From Methylosinus sp. H3A (GTDB lineage Bacteria > Pseudomonadota > Alphaproteobacteria > Rhizobiales > Beijerinckiaceae), in NCBI RefSeq assembly GCF_015709455.1, contig NZ_JADNQW010000005.1:3864001-3928000 (forward strand): a DNA stretch of 64,000 nucleotides, in the 5' to 3' direction. Of the stretch, positions 1-8,997 are shown piece after piece. A program made the position numbers and the translations under genes. The notes beneath the pieces were generated by a model. It saw only the letters and a list, made by a program, of their open reading frames with translations, did no database searches and was not told where the DNA came from. The number at the start of each line of letters is the position of its first letter. The stretch's first letter is position 1.

Positions 1-801
1 GCGGCCCTTCACCGAGGCGCCGATCGCCGCCTCGTAATCGGGAACGGGCGCGTCGACGCTGGTCGTGTCCTTGGGATCATGGCCTGCCATGGAGCGCAAC
101 ATGATTGCCGCGTCGCGCACCGTGCGCGTGATCGGCCCGGCCTGATCGAGCGAGGAGGCGAAGGCGACAATGCCCCAGCGCGAGCAACGGCCATAGGTCG
201 GCTTTATGCCCACGGTGCCGGTGAAAGCCGCCGGCTGGCGAATGGAGCCGCCCGTGTCGGTCGCCGTGGCGCCCAGCGCGAGACGCGCCGCGACAGCGGC
301 GGAAGACCCGCCCGAGGAGCCGCCGGGAACGATCTTCGCGTCGTCGAAGCCGCCATCCTTCTTGCGTCGCCAGGGCGAGACGACGGGGCCGAAGGCGCTC
401 GTCTCATTGGACGAGCCCATCGCGAATTCGTCGAGGTTGAGCTTGCCCAGCATCACCGCGCCGTCGCGCCAGAGATTGGCGGACACGGTCGAGTCGTAAG
501 TAGGCGTGAAGCCGTCGAGGATGCGGCTCCCCGCCGTGGTGCGCACGCCCTTGGTGCAATAGAGATCCTTTATGCCGAGCGGCAGACCCTCGAGCGGGCG
601 CGCCTCGCCGCGGGCGAGGCGCACGTCGCTCTCGCGCGCCGCCTCCAGCGCGAGCTCCGGCGTCTCGGTGATGAAGGCGTTGAGCGCGCGCGCGGTCTCG
701 ATCGCCTCGACATGGGCGCGGGTCAGCTCGACCGCCGACAGTTTCTTCGAAACGAGCGCGTCGCGCGCCTCGGCGAGGGAGAAATGCGTAGGATCGGACA
801 T
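1..801 (-). CDS. gatA: Glu-tRNA(Gln)/Asp-tRNA(Asn) amidotransferase subunit A (3' part cut by window edge)
   Basis: This is the catalytic amidase subunit of GatCAB, which converts misacylated Glu-tRNA(Gln) or Asp-tRNA(Asn) to the amidated form in the cytoplasm. The 267 visible residues begin [14 protein letters not shown] and carry the amidase signature: a catalytic Lys in the [14 protein letters not shown] segment and the Gly/Ser-rich stretch [19 protein letters not shown] with its Ser triad residues. The reading frame stays open to base 1, so the C-terminal half lies outside the window. It follows gatC on the same strand after a gap of about 70 bases, the usual GatCA order. The identification is secure. 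Confidence 0.95.
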   Translation of the reverse strand, partial: MSDPTHFSLAEARDALVSKKLSAVELTRAHVEAIETARALNAFITETPELALEAARESDVRLARGEARPLEGLPLGIKDLYCTKGVRTTAGSRILDGFTPTYDSTVSANLWRDGAVMLGKLNLDEFAMGSSNETSAFGPVVSPWRRKKDGGFDDAKIVPGGSSGGSSAAVAARLALGATATDTGGSIRQPAAFTGTVGIKPTYGRCSRWGIVAFASSLDQAGPITRTVRDAAIMLRSMAGHDPKDTTSVDAPVPDYEAAIGASVKGR

Positions 802-872
802 GAATGCGTTCGCTCGTTCGGTCTTTGAGCCCGCGTCTCGCGCGGGCGCTCGCTCGTCGTTGCGGAAGGCGG

Positions 873-1160
873 TTATTCGATGACCTTGGGCACGACGAAA
901 TAATGGTCTTCCTTTTCCGGCGCATTGGCCAGAATGGCGTCGGCGAAGCCGCCGTCGGTGACGACGTCTTTCCGTTTCTTCATTTGCATGGGCAGGACGG
1001 ATGTCAAAGGCTCGACGCCTTCGACGTCGACGCCCGACAGCTCGGCGACGAAATCCAATATTGCGTTGAGCTCCGCGCCGAGGCGCTCGACCTCTTCATC
1101 CTCGACGGCGATGCGCGCGAGATGGGCGATGCGGCGGACAGTCGCCTGATCGACGGACAT
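873..1160 (-). CDS. gatC: Asp/Glu-tRNA amidotransferase subunit C
   Basis: GatC is the small scaffold subunit that stabilises GatA and GatB. The 95-residue protein starts [17 protein letters not shown], the classic GatC opening, and contains the conserved [11 protein letters not shown] helix and a central [10 protein letters not shown] stretch, ending in VPKVIE. The frame continues upstream of base 1160, but the conserved N-terminus begins exactly at this ATG, so the shorter form was chosen. It is the first gene of a gatC-gatA operon and is divergent from ruvX. Confidence 0.95.
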   Translation of the reverse strand: MSVDQATVRRIAHLARIAVEDEEVERLGAELNAILDFVAELSGVDVEGVEPLTSVLPMQMKKRKDVVTDGGFADAILANAPEKEDHYFVVPKVIE

Positions 1161-1312
1161 TTTGTGGAGCTCCGTTCCGACTTCGTCCCGCGCGCTATAC
1201 CACTCGCGGCTTCGACGGCGCAATGCGCACGTCTGCTTTCGGCCATGCAACGGCCGCGCCGGATTTCCCCGCCGGATTTCCCGAAGACGCCGCGCCGTGC
1301 TAGGCGGTTGCG

Positions 1313-1795
1313 ATGACCGCCGGACCAAAGACGCTCGAGGAGCTCGCCGCGCTGCTGCCGCAAAAGCGCCGGCTGATGGGGCTCGACATCGGCACGAAGA
1401 CGATCGGCCTGGGGCTGTCGGACGTCGAACGCCGGCTGGCGACGCCGCTCGAGACGATACGCCGCGTGAAATTCACCAAGGACGCCGAACGTCTCGCTGC
1501 GCTCCTCGCGCAATTCGAGATCGGCGCGCTGATCGTCGGCCTGCCGCTCAACATGGACGGGTCTGAAGGCCCGCGCGCGCAAGCGACACGGGCCTTCATG
1601 CGCAATTTCGACGCGACGCGACGAATGCCCTACGCCTTCTGGGACGAGCGGCTTTCGACGGCCGCAGTCACCAGAGAGCTGCTGGCGCAGGACGTTTCGC
1701 GCGCCAAACGGGCCGAGGTCGTGGATCGCATGGCCGCGGCCTATATTCTGCAAGGCGCCCTAGACAGGCTGGGGCGCCTCGCTACGGGAGGCTAG
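1313..1795 (+). CDS. ruvX: Putative pre-16S rRNA nuclease / Holliday junction resolvase-like protein RuvX (YqgF)
   Basis: This 160-residue RNase H-fold nuclease belongs to the YqgF/RuvX family, which is linked to 16S rRNA 5' end maturation. Visible family marks are the N-terminal [17 protein letters not shown] strand with its first acidic residue, [31 protein letters not shown] with a second acidic pair, and a C-terminal [14 protein letters not shown] with the last Asp. It is divergent from gatCA. The length is typical, with a slightly extended N-terminus ([19 protein letters not shown]) as seen in other alphaproteobacteria. Confidence 0.93.
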   Translation: MTAGPKTLEELAALLPQKRRLMGLDIGTKTIGLGLSDVERRLATPLETIRRVKFTKDAERLAALLAQFEIGALIVGLPLNMDGSEGPRAQATRAFMRNFDATRRMPYAFWDERLSTAAVTRELLAQDVSRAKRAEVVDRMAAAYILQGALDRLGRLATGG

Positions 1796-1805
1796 AACGA
1801 CCGGC

Positions 1806-2309
1806 TCACCACCAGCCGCGACGTCCCCAGCCGCCCCAGCCGCCACCCCAGCCGCCGCCCCAGCCGCCGCCGCCGAAGCCGATGTTCAGCGCGCCGCCGA
1901 GAAGGCCGGCGCCCGCGCCGATGATGCCGGGGCCGCCGCCATAGCCGTATCCATAGGAGGGATAGGCGTAGGTAGCCGCCACGACCGGCACGGCGACAGC
2001 CGTCGCCACCGGAGCCGCGACATAGGCCGTGCGACGCTCATACAAGGGATAGTAGGCGGTGCGGCGCTCGATGATGCGACGCACATAGACCGTGCGGTGC
2101 TCGATACGACGCGGCGGGCAGTAATGGGCGGAACGGCCTTCGCGATGACGACGGAAATGAACCTCGTCCGTCGCCGCCGGCAGCGACACGGACGCCACAT
2201 TCGCCATTCCGACCGGTCCGGCCAAAGCGGCGCCGCCGCCGATAGGCGCGGCGAAGCCGATCACGGCGCTCGCGGCGCCCAGTAGAGACAAATTCACAAC
2301 CTTGCTCAT
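1806..2309 (-). CDS. Secreted glycine-rich protein of unknown function
   Basis: This 167-residue protein has an N-terminal hydrophobic signal-like segment (residues about 5-32, ending AALAGP). An Arg/Tyr-rich middle follows with repeats of the ERRTAY type. The C-terminus is dominated by Gly and Trp, with repeated GGGWGG units ending GRRGWW. The start at 2309 is supported by an AGGAGG site 9 bases upstream. Such proteins occur in Rhizobiales, usually without known function; an envelope or surface role is only inferred. It converges with ruvX, leaving about 10 bases between the stops. Confidence 0.75.
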   Translation of the reverse strand: MSKVVNLSLLGAASAVIGFAAPIGGGAALAGPVGMANVASVSLPAATDEVHFRRHREGRSAHYCPPRRIEHRTVYVRRIIERRTAYYPLYERRTAYVAAPVATAVAVPVVAATYAYPSYGYGYGGGPGIIGAGAGLLGGALNIGFGGGGWGGGWGGGWGGWGRRGWW

Positions 2310-2905
2310 GACCCAAGCCTCCTCGTGGCTCTCGCCCCCCTTTCCCGCCGCCCGAACGAGGCGGCCGGAACCTTTCGTCACGGCGCGATCCGCGCGCCGG
2401 CTCGACGTCGGCTCGCGCCGGCGCGGACGATCATAGTGGTGATGGCAGTCGCGAAAGCGCGGACGACTGGCTGCGCAGGGAGGAGCGCTGTCGGTAAATG
2501 GAAGCCAACGCACATATCAGTCCCCAACTCATCAGTCGCTCGAGCGCGCCTCGACAAAAATTCCAATTACGCCGCCGCTCCGATGAGAACCGCGGTCCAG
2601 GTGAAGAGGGAACTAAGGCGCCCTTACCTTCCGTCCAGACCGTCGAGGATCAAAAAAAACCCTCCGTTAACGCTCCCGCCTCCGCAGCAGCGCCCGAAAT
2701 AGAAAAACTTTGAGTTGTATCGCGTCATATTTCGACGCGAACGGCGACCCGAGGTCCTCAGCTGCGACGACTTGAGCTCCCGTCGACGAACGACGCAAAA
2801 ACGACCTCCGACCGCGTTGACAAGTCAAAGGCCGAGAGGCATTTTACGACTATAGGTTGAAAGTTTGAATTGCCGGCGCTCCCTTCGCGCCGACGCGAGG
2901 AGCCG
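2310..2905. other. Divergent intergenic region, about 600 bases
   Basis: This gap lies between the divergently read Gly-rich gene (minus) and a 75-residue gene (plus). Reading frames inside it have no recognisable motifs, poor starts and are rich in Arg/Pro/Ala, so I treat it as non-coding. It holds a run of A residues near 2653-2659 and a perfect TTGACA at 2817-2822 that could serve the downstream gene. I see no RNA gene or inverted repeat of note. Confidence 0.5.
2817..2845 (+). promoter_or_regulatory. Possible sigma-70 promoter for the 75-residue gene
   Basis: A perfect TTGACA -35 box (2817-2822) is followed after 17 bases by CATTTT (2840-2845), a weak -10 box matching consensus at three positions. 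Transcription would start about 50 bases before the ATG at 2906. Assignment rests on sequence resemblance alone. Confidence 0.35.
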
Positions 2906-3133
2906 ATGCGAAATAGCCGAGACGCCCTTTCCGCCGAGACCGCCGCGAGCGATGCGAGGACGGCCTCTCTCGCCGATTATATTGCAGAAATGGCGGGGGA
3001 GCTGGCGACGATGGCGGATCGATCCGAGCTCACGATGCTCGCCTATTTCCTCAATCTCGCGCGTGTCGAGGCCGAGGCGAAATCGCGCGAGCTGACCGCT
3101 TCGGTCGCCGCCAGGGCGCGCGGCCGCGCCTGA
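2906..3133 (+). CDS. Small conserved hypothetical protein
   Basis: A 75-residue protein beginning MRNSRDALSAETAAS. Its centre, LADYIAEMAGELATMAD, and the following LTMLAYFLNLARVEAEAKSR form two amphipathic helices, a pattern I know from short Hyphomicrobiales proteins with no assigned function. A GAGGAG site sits five bases before the ATG at 2906; an in-frame ATG 36 bases earlier lacks such a site. It ends just before the convergent dprA gene. No enzymatic motif, signal peptide or membrane segment is visible. Confidence 0.7.
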   Translation: MRNSRDALSAETAASDARTASLADYIAEMAGELATMADRSELTMLAYFLNLARVEAEAKSRELTASVAARARGRA

Positions 3134-3145
3134 CAAATCGCTCGT

Positions 3146-4402
3146 TCACACCAAAGAGACGAGATTCGACCCGTGCCGCGCCAGGCGCCCGGCGAGATCG
3201 AGTTCCAATAGCGCGGCGTTGACCTCGCGCGCCGGAAGACCCGCCGCTCGCACGAGATCGTCGACGGCGACAGGCGCGGGGCCGAGCAGCGCCATGATCC
3301 GCGCGACCGGGTCGATCGCTTCCGTCTCGTCGTCGGCGGTTGCGAGCGCAATGCGCCGCGCGCTCGCCGGATAGTCTTCCTGCGCGAGCGGCGGAGGACG
3401 ATCATGCGCGAAATTCGTCGCCCGTTCCTGCAGGGAAAACAAATCGTCCATTTCTTCCCAGAACGGCTCCTCGGCGCGAACGCCCTCCCCTTCCCCGAAC
3501 AGATCGCCCTGTCGACCGGCGCTCGCGGCGAGCGCGCGCGTGACGTCGTCCGCCCCCGCGCAGAGCGTCGCGCCTTGGCGCAGGAGATCATTGGTCCCTT
3601 CGGCGCGCGGATCGAGCGGCGAGCCGGGGACGGCGAACACCTCGCGGCCCTGCTCCATCGCGAATCGCGCGGTGATGAGCGAGCCCGAGCGACGCGCCGC
3701 CTCGACGACGACGACGCCGCGCGACAGGCCCGACACGATGCGGTTGCGGCGTGGGAAATCGCGGCCGCGCGGCTCCCATTCGAGCGGCATTTCCGTCACC
3801 ACCGCGCCGCCCCGCGCGACGATCTCCTCGATGAGCGGCAGATGCTCGGACGGATAGGGTCGCGCATGGCCGCCGGCGAGGACGGCGATGGTTCCTGCGG
3901 CGAGACTCGCGCGATGGGCGGCGAGATCGACGCCCCGCGCGAGGCCCGAGACGATGATGTAATTTTCCCGCGCGAGCCCTTGCGCAAGACGCTCGGCGAA
4001 AGTGAGCCCGGCGGCCGAGGCGTTGCGCGAGCCGACGATGGCGACACAGGGCCGCGACAGAATTTCCGCCGAGCCGCGCAACGCGAGCAACGGCGGCGCC
4101 GCCTCGATCGCGCGCAGCGGCGCAGGATAATCGGCGTCGCCGAGCGCGACGAAACGCACGCCGAGCTTTTGCGCGCGCGCCATCTCGGCGCGCACGTCGT
4201 CCGGCTCGGCGATGCGGATCATCCGCCCATGAGCGGAGCGCGCGAGCAGATCGGGAAGCGCCTCCAGCGCCGCCTGCGCGCCGCCGAATTTGTTGACGAG
4301 CTGACGAAAAGTCCGCGGCCCGACATTCTCCGAACGTATCAGCCGCAGCCAGTGAAAGAGCTGCTCCTCCGACAAACGGCTCGCGGAGGGCGGCTCGCTC
4401 AT
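3146..4402 (-). CDS. dprA: DNA-processing protein DprA
   Basis: DprA (Smf) loads RecA on incoming single-stranded DNA during transformation. The 418-residue protein has an N-terminal SAM-like region (residues about 10-80, with [23 protein letters not shown]), a Rossmann-like DNA-binding core with [13 protein letters not shown] and [17 protein letters not shown], then [17 protein letters not shown] and [24 protein letters not shown] winged-helix C-terminal domain (about 360-418) follows. Length and motifs match full-length alphaproteobacterial DprA. Its start overlaps the plsY stop by four bases (ATGA type), so the two are translationally coupled. Confidence 0.95.
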   Translation of the reverse strand: MSEPPSASRLSEEQLFHWLRLIRSENVGPRTFRQLVNKFGGAQAALEALPDLLARSAHGRMIRIAEPDDVRAEMARAQKLGVRFVALGDADYPAPLRAIEAAPPLLALRGSAEILSRPCVAIVGSRNASAAGLTFAERLAQGLARENYIIVSGLARGVDLAAHRASLAAGTIAVLAGGHARPYPSEHLPLIEEIVARGGAVVTEMPLEWEPRGRDFPRRNRIVSGLSRGVVVVEAARRSGSLITARFAMEQGREVFAVPGSPLDPRAEGTNDLLRQGATLCAGADDVTRALAASAGRQGDLFGEGEGVRAEEPFWEEMDDLFSLQERATNFAHDRPPPLAQEDYPASARRIALATADDETEAIDPVARIMALLGPAPVAVDDLVRAAGLPAREVNAALLELDLAGRLARHGSNLVSLV

Positions 4403-5001
4403 GCCTTTTGCCCGATCCGGCTCTCGTTGCCGGCCAGCAGACGACGGATATTATCGCGATGCTTCCACCACAAGAGCGCCGCCATGGCCGCGAAGACGAA
4501 CGCCTCGCGTCCATGCCCATTCGCCGCGAGGACGAGCGGCGCGGCGAGGCTCGCGGCGAGCGCCGAGAGCGAGGAATAGCGGAACAGAGCGGCGGTCGAC
4601 AGCCACACGGCGGCGAAGGCGAGGCCCGCCGGCCAGCTCAGCCCGAACAATGCGCCGAGAAAGGTCGCGACGCCCTTGCCGCCGCGAAAACGCAGCCAGA
4701 TGGGAGCGATATGGCCGACGAAGGCCGCCGCAGCAGCGATGACGGCGCCGTCGGACGAAATCTGCGCGCCGATGATCGCTGCGGCGACGCCTTTGAGCGC
4801 GTCGAGCAGCAGCGTCGCCGCGGCGAGATCCTTGCGCCCGGTGCGCAGGACATTGGTCGCGCCGATATTGCCCGAGCCGATCGAGCGAATGTCGGTCGTC
4901 CCCGCGAGCCGCGTCAGCAGCAGGCCGAAGGGAATTGACCCGAGAAGATAGCCGACCGCCAGCGCGCCGAGCTCTGAAAGAGAAAAAAACGTCAAGGACA
5001 A
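4399..5001 (-). CDS. plsY: Glycerol-3-phosphate acyltransferase PlsY
   Basis: PlsY transfers an acyl group from acyl-phosphate to glycerol-3-phosphate, the first step of phospholipid synthesis, in the inner membrane. The 200-residue protein has the family's three conserved loops: [15 protein letters not shown], the [18 protein letters not shown] segment, and [18 protein letters not shown], with hydrophobic helices between them. A Trp-Trp-Lys-His C-terminal motif ([19 protein letters not shown]) is also typical. It is first in a plsY-dprA pair with a four-base overlap, an arrangement common in alphaproteobacteria. Confidence 0.95.
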   Translation of the reverse strand: MSLTFFSLSELGALAVGYLLGSIPFGLLLTRLAGTTDIRSIGSGNIGATNVLRTGRKDLAAATLLLDALKGVAAAIIGAQISSDGAVIAAAAAFVGHIAPIWLRFRGGKGVATFLGALFGLSWPAGLAFAAVWLSTAALFRYSSLSALAASLAAPLVLAANGHGREAFVFAAMAALLWWKHRDNIRRLLAGNESRIGQKA

Positions 5002-5199
5002 AGACCCGAGCCGCGCGGACGACGCCTTTCGCCGAACGCGCGACCGAAGTTAGTCGAGCCCGCCGTTCCCTGCAAGACGAGGACGAAAACGAAGACGAGG
5101 AAAGGCCGACGATCGCGGCGGCATGGCGCGGAATGTGCTTCGAAACCGACCCGAGACCATATAAAGCAAATTCAGGGAAGTCGCGCACAGAGCCGATCG

Positions 5200-6297
5200 A
5201 TGGCCGAATTCGAGAATCTCGTCGATCTGATCTATCGCTCGGCCACGGACCCGGATTTATGGCCGCAGGCGATGCATGATCTCGCCGCCTGCGTGGATGC
5301 GGCGGGCGGCGTCATCCTCACTCGTCGGGCCGACGCATGGCTCGGATGGCGCTATTCGTCCGCTATGGCCGGGGTCGACGCTTATCTCCACTCGCCGGCC
5401 GTCGCGACGAGCCAGGCGACCGTCCGGCTGCTCGCCGCGGAAAGAGCCGGCTTCGTCGACGCCTATGATGTTTTTACGCCGGAGGAGTGGCTCGCCGATC
5501 CAGTGATGACGCATTGGGGAACCCCCGCCGGCCTGCGCCACGCCGCCGCCTTGGCCGCGCCCATGCCGACCGATGATTTCGTGGTGGTCCAGGTCAATCG
5601 CCGTATCGGCCAGCCTCCGTTCGAACCCGCCGACATCGCGCGTCTCGATGCGTTTCGTCCCCATCTCGCGCGGGCCGGATTCCTCGCGGCGCGTTGGCGC
5701 CTCGAGCGCCTGCGCGCGGCGACGGAGGCGCTCGCGCTGATCGGGCTTCCCGCCGCAGTCCTCGACACGCGCGGCAGAGCGCTCGCCGCCAACGACCTCG
5801 TCGAGAAGATGACGCGGCACGTCAAATGGCTGCCCGACGATCGCCTCGCGCTCGCCGATTCCACCGCCAATGGCATGCTTCGGCGCGCCTTGGCGGATAT
5901 TTCCGCTCCCGCCGCCGCGACGGTCCGCTCCTTTCCCGCGAGAGGACGCGCCGACGATACGGTGATCGTCCATCTCGTTCCGATGACCGGCCAGGCGCGC
6001 GATCTCTTCGACGGCGGATGCGCCCTGATGGTCGTCACGCCGGTCGCCGTGCGCCGCGCTCCCGATGCGGCGCTGATCCGCGGTCTCTTCGATCTCACCG
6101 CCGCCGAAGCGAATGTCGCGAGCGGAATCGTCGAAGGCCTGTCGCCGGAGCAGATCGCCGAGCGGCACGGAACCTCGCGGGCGACCGTGCGCTGCCAGCT
6201 CAAGGGCGTCTTCGCCAAGACCGGCGTCGGCCGCCAATCTCAGCTCGCCGCTCTGCTCGCGCGTCAGCTCGAGCTCCCCTATCCGCCGACGAAATAG
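5200..6297 (+). CDS. LuxR-family transcriptional regulator
   Basis: This 365-residue regulator has a C-terminal LuxR-type helix-turn-helix at about residues 298-358 (LTAAEANVASGIVEGLSPEQIAERHG then SRATVRCQLKGVFAKTGV). The N-terminal 290 residues have no domain I can name; a PAS-like stretch around residues 185-270 (AAVLDTRGRALAANDLV) is possible and would sense a small molecule or redox state. Proteins of this layout are frequent in Hyphomicrobiales and their targets are unknown. It is divergent from plsY-dprA and followed by a WYL regulator gene on the same strand. Confidence 0.85.
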   Translation: MAEFENLVDLIYRSATDPDLWPQAMHDLAACVDAAGGVILTRRADAWLGWRYSSAMAGVDAYLHSPAVATSQATVRLLAAERAGFVDAYDVFTPEEWLADPVMTHWGTPAGLRHAAALAAPMPTDDFVVVQVNRRIGQPPFEPADIARLDAFRPHLARAGFLAARWRLERLRAATEALALIGLPAAVLDTRGRALAANDLVEKMTRHVKWLPDDRLALADSTANGMLRRALADISAPAAATVRSFPARGRADDTVIVHLVPMTGQARDLFDGGCALMVVTPVAVRRAPDAALIRGLFDLTAAEANVASGIVEGLSPEQIAERHGTSRATVRCQLKGVFAKTGVGRQSQLAALLARQLELPYPPTK

Positions 6298-6369
6298 CGC
6301 TGCGCTCTGGTGGCGCGCAGCCGCCGCCTCTTGTGAAATTCTGCGGCAAATCGTGCTAAATTCGCGCTC

Positions 6370-7734
6370 ATGTCTCGCGCTGGCCGCCTCTTCGAATTGC
6401 TGCAGATTCTGCGCGGCCGCCGACGTCCCGTCAGCGGCGCAGAGCTCGCGCGCGAGGCCGGCGTCTCCTTGCGCACGCTCTATCGCGACATCGCCGCGCT
6501 GCAGACCATGGGCGCGGAGATCGAAGGCGAGCCGGGGGTCGGCTATGTTCTGCGTCCCGGCTTTCTGATGCCGCCGCTGATGTTCTCCGAGGAGGAGATC
6601 GAAGCGCTGGAGCTCGGCGCCAAATGGGTCGCGCAGCGCACCGACGACGGGCTCTCGCGCGCGGCGCGGAGCGCCATGGCGAAAATCGGCGCGGTTCTGC
6701 CGCAAGATCTACGGACGAGACCGGAGCATGACGCGCTCATCGTCGGCCCGGGATGGCGCAAGATCCAGCCTGTCGAGCTGAAGCTGCTGCGCCGCGCGCT
6801 GCGCGAGGAGCGCAAGCTCGCCATCTCCTACAGCGACGGGAAAGGCGCGCGCACGCGACGCAAGGTCTGGCCGGTGGCGCTCGGCTTTTTCGAATCCGCC
6901 CGCGTGCTCGTCGCCTGGTGCGAGCTGAGAGGCGACTTCCGCCATTTCCGCACCGACCGGATCGAGACGGCGGAGCTGTTGGACGAGCGCCCGCCGCGCC
7001 GCCGCCATGCGCTGCAAAAAGACTGGCGCAACTCTATGCTGACAGAATCTGACAGCGTCTCGGCCTATGGACGTCGCGCGTCTGCGCCGGCAAAAGGAGA
7101 TTCCATGTCCGAACTCGTTTTCTACACCAATCCGCAATCGCGCGGCATGATCGTCCATTGGCTCCTCGAGGAGATCGGCGCGCCCTATAGGGTCGAGGTC
7201 GAGGACTATGGGACCACGATCAAAGCGCCGGAATTTCTGGCGATCAATCCCATGGGCAAGGTGCCGGCGATCCGCCATGGCGATGCGATCGTGACCGAAG
7301 CCGCCGCGATCTGCGCCTATCTCGCCGACGCCTTTCCACAGGCCGCGCTCGCGCCGCCGCCCGCCGCGCGCGACGCCTATTATCGCTGGATGTTCTTCGC
7401 CGCCGGCTGCCTGGAGCCGGCGATGTCCAATCATTCCGTCGGCTGGGATCCTTCGGCGGATATGCAGCGCCGCTTCGGCTACGGCTGCTACGCCGCCGTC
7501 GTGGACACGCTGGCGACGGCGTTGGCGGGCAAGCGCTACATCGCCGGCGACGCCTTCAGCGCGGCCGATGTCTATGTCGGCTCGATGATCGGCTTCGGCA
7601 TGCGCTTCGGCGCGTTGGAGAAGCGGCCCGAGTTCGAAGCCTATTGGCGCGGCCTCGAGAACCGCCCGGCGCGGCTGCGCGCCGTCGAGCAGAATGAGAA
7701 GCTCGCTTCACGGCAGGCCTGGGCCCCGGCCTGA
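6370..7734 (+). CDS. WYL-domain (YafY-type) regulator reading in frame into a glutathione S-transferase
   Basis: Residues 1-60 are a DeoR/HTH-11 type winged helix (LFELLQILRGRRRPVSGAEL, SLRTLYRDIAALQTMGAEI). Residues about 130-235 are a WYL ligand-sensing domain (AISYSDGKG, VWPVALGFFESARVLVAWCELR, FRHFRTDRIE). YafY-type regulators usually stop soon after a segment like HALQKDWRNSM, near residue 235; here no stop occurs and the frame continues through a short linker into a complete GST (residues 246-454). The GST has its own ribosome site and ATG at 7105. So either a natural fusion or two cistrons with a lost stop codon is possible; the sequence alone does not decide. Confidence 0.7.
   Translation: MSRAGRLFELLQILRGRRRPVSGAELAREAGVSLRTLYRDIAALQTMGAEIEGEPGVGYVLRPGFLMPPLMFSEEEIEALELGAKWVAQRTDDGLSRAARSAMAKIGAVLPQDLRTRPEHDALIVGPGWRKIQPVELKLLRRALREERKLAISYSDGKGARTRRKVWPVALGFFESARVLVAWCELRGDFRHFRTDRIETAELLDERPPRRRHALQKDWRNSMLTESDSVSAYGRRASAPAKGDSMSELVFYTNPQSRGMIVHWLLEEIGAPYRVEVEDYGTTIKAPEFLAINPMGKVPAIRHGDAIVTEAAAICAYLADAFPQAALAPPPAARDAYYRWMFFAAGCLEPAMSNHSVGWDPSADMQRRFGYGCYAAVVDTLATALAGKRYIAGDAFSAADVYVGSMIGFGMRFGALEKRPEFEAYWRGLENRPARLRAVEQNEKLASRQAWAPA
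7039..7055 (+). promoter_or_regulatory. Direct repeat CTGACAG with 10-base period, possible operator for the GST
   Basis: CTGACAG occurs at 7039-7045 and again at 7049-7055, one helical turn apart, about 50 bases before the GST start codon. It lies inside the linker of the WYL-GST reading frame. Placement between a YafY-type regulator and its usual neighbour gene suggests the regulator's binding site; this is inference. Confidence 0.4.
7105..7734 (+). CDS. Glutathione S-transferase (internal start within the longer frame)
   Basis: Starting at the ATG at 7105, preceded by AAAAGGAGA, this gives a 209-residue GST. The N-terminal thioredoxin fold includes SELVFYTNPQSRGMIVHWLLEEIG, with Ser/Arg in place of a catalytic Tyr, the cis-Pro GKVPAIRHGD, and the glutathione-contacting VTEAAAICAYLAD. 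The C-terminal helical domain has the FSAADVYVGSMIGFG motif. This form is complete by itself, which supports independent translation even though the upstream regulator frame is open into it. The substrate is unknown. Confidence 0.7.
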   Translation: MSELVFYTNPQSRGMIVHWLLEEIGAPYRVEVEDYGTTIKAPEFLAINPMGKVPAIRHGDAIVTEAAAICAYLADAFPQAALAPPPAARDAYYRWMFFAAGCLEPAMSNHSVGWDPSADMQRRFGYGCYAAVVDTLATALAGKRYIAGDAFSAADVYVGSMIGFGMRFGALEKRPEFEAYWRGLENRPARLRAVEQNEKLASRQAWAPA

Positions 7735-7746
7735 CCGCCCCGCTCC

Positions 7747-7770
7747 GGGTGGGGCGAGAACGCCCCACCC
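7747..7770 (+). terminator. GC-rich hairpin after the GST gene
   Basis: A perfect 10-base-pair stem (GGGTGGGGCG / CGCCCCACCC, loop AGAA) lies 12 bases after the GST stop. There is no run of T after it, so intrinsic termination would be weak on either strand; a 3' stabilising role is possible. Confidence 0.5.
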
Positions 7771-7875
7771 GCATGATTTCTGTCGAGAGCTCGGCGCGAG
7801 CGGCAATTTTCCCGAGCGGGGCCGATCCCCATGCGCTAGAAAGCTGTGGGGCGAGAGCGCCTCGAAGCGACAGAG

Positions 7876-8949
7876 ATGACGGAATCAGAACGCAGACCGC
7901 GCCCGCGCGCCTTCCGCCTCGACGGCGAACAGATCGTCCCGCCCAGGAGCGCGAAGCCTCAGGAGGCGGACCGCGCCCAGGCGAGCGTTTTCGAGGCGCA
8001 AGTCGACGTCTTCGCGCTCGAGCTCGAGACGCCGCGCGACTTCGTCGAGGAAGAAAAGGCGATCGAGGCTGCGCAGAAGCGCGGCGTTCTGCGCAGCATG
8101 CTGGTCTCATGGGGCGGATTATTCGTCTCGGCGGTGACCGGACTGCTCTCGCTGGCCGGCGCCATGTGGCTCGCCAATCTCGTCGAGGATCTCTTCGCCC
8201 ATTCGGCGCTGCTCGGAACGGTCGGCCTGGTCCTCGCGGGCGCCGCGCTCGTCGCGCTTTTGGCGCTGCTCGCCAAGGAGTTCACCGCGATCGCGCGCCA
8301 GAATCGTATCGCCAAGCTGCATATCGCGCTCGCCGAGGCGCGCCTCGGCGACGATATAAAAGCCGCGCGCGAACATGTGAAAGAGCTGTGCAAACTCTAT
8401 GAGGACCGCCCCGAGACCGGCAGGGCGCGAGCGCTCGTGCTGGAATTCTCGCAGCAGATCATCGATGGGCGCGATCTCGTCGATCTCGCCGAGCGTCATC
8501 TCGCCCATCCGCTCGACGCGCAGGCGCGCCGCGAGATCGCCGACGCCTCCAAGCGCGTCTCCATCGTCACCACGGTCAGCCCGCGTGCGCTGCTCGACGT
8601 GCTGTTCGTCGCCGCGCAGGCGATAAGGTTGATGCGCCGCATCGCGGAAATCTATGGCGGACGGCCGGGGCTGCTGGGCTTTTTCAAGCTCGCGCGCTCG
8701 GTCGGCGCGCATCTCGCGATCACCGGCGGCCTCGCCATCGGCGATTCGCTGTTGCAGCAGGTGGTCGGCCACGGCATCGCCGCAAAACTCTCCGCGCGGC
8801 TCGGCGAGGGCGTGCTCAACGGGCTGATGACCGCGCGCGTCGGCCTCTCGGCGATGGCGGTCTGCCGACCCATGCCGTTCAGCGCCGAAAAGCCGCCCGG
8901 TGTCGCCGATGTGGCGCCTTTCTTGTTCGGCGACCGCGGCAATGGCTGA
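7876..8949 (+). CDS. YcjF-like (TIGR01620/DUF697) inner-membrane protein
   Basis: This 357-residue protein belongs to the YcjF family of alphaproteobacteria. After a charged 75-residue N-terminus come two transmembrane helices (about residues 83-105 and 115-140, including GLFVSAVTGLLSLAGAMWLANLV and the following hydrophobic block). A cytoplasmic helical section follows, then a C-terminal DUF697-like region (SPRALLDVLFVAAQAIRLMRRIAEIYGGRPG, ITGGLAIGDSLLQQVVGHGIAAKLSARLGEG). A GTG 30 bases upstream is also in frame; ATG at 7876 was preferred because the family starts near here. The partner ycjX is not adjacent, which is unusual. Function is unknown. Confidence 0.8.
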   Translation: MTESERRPRPRAFRLDGEQIVPPRSAKPQEADRAQASVFEAQVDVFALELETPRDFVEEEKAIEAAQKRGVLRSMLVSWGGLFVSAVTGLLSLAGAMWLANLVEDLFAHSALLGTVGLVLAGAALVALLALLAKEFTAIARQNRIAKLHIALAEARLGDDIKAAREHVKELCKLYEDRPETGRARALVLEFSQQIIDGRDLVDLAERHLAHPLDAQARREIADASKRVSIVTTVSPRALLDVLFVAAQAIRLMRRIAEIYGGRPGLLGFFKLARSVGAHLAITGGLAIGDSLLQQVVGHGIAAKLSARLGEGVLNGLMTARVGLSAMAVCRPMPFSAEKPPGVADVAPFLFGDRGNG

Positions 8950-8997
8950 CGTCGCCGGGCCGCGGCGATCCCTCCCTCTCGAGAAGACGACAAGCGG

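Noticed and set aside
2498..2713. Small plus-strand frames in the 2310-2905 gap
   Set aside because: Overlapping frames in different registers, no good ribosome site and no recognisable protein features.
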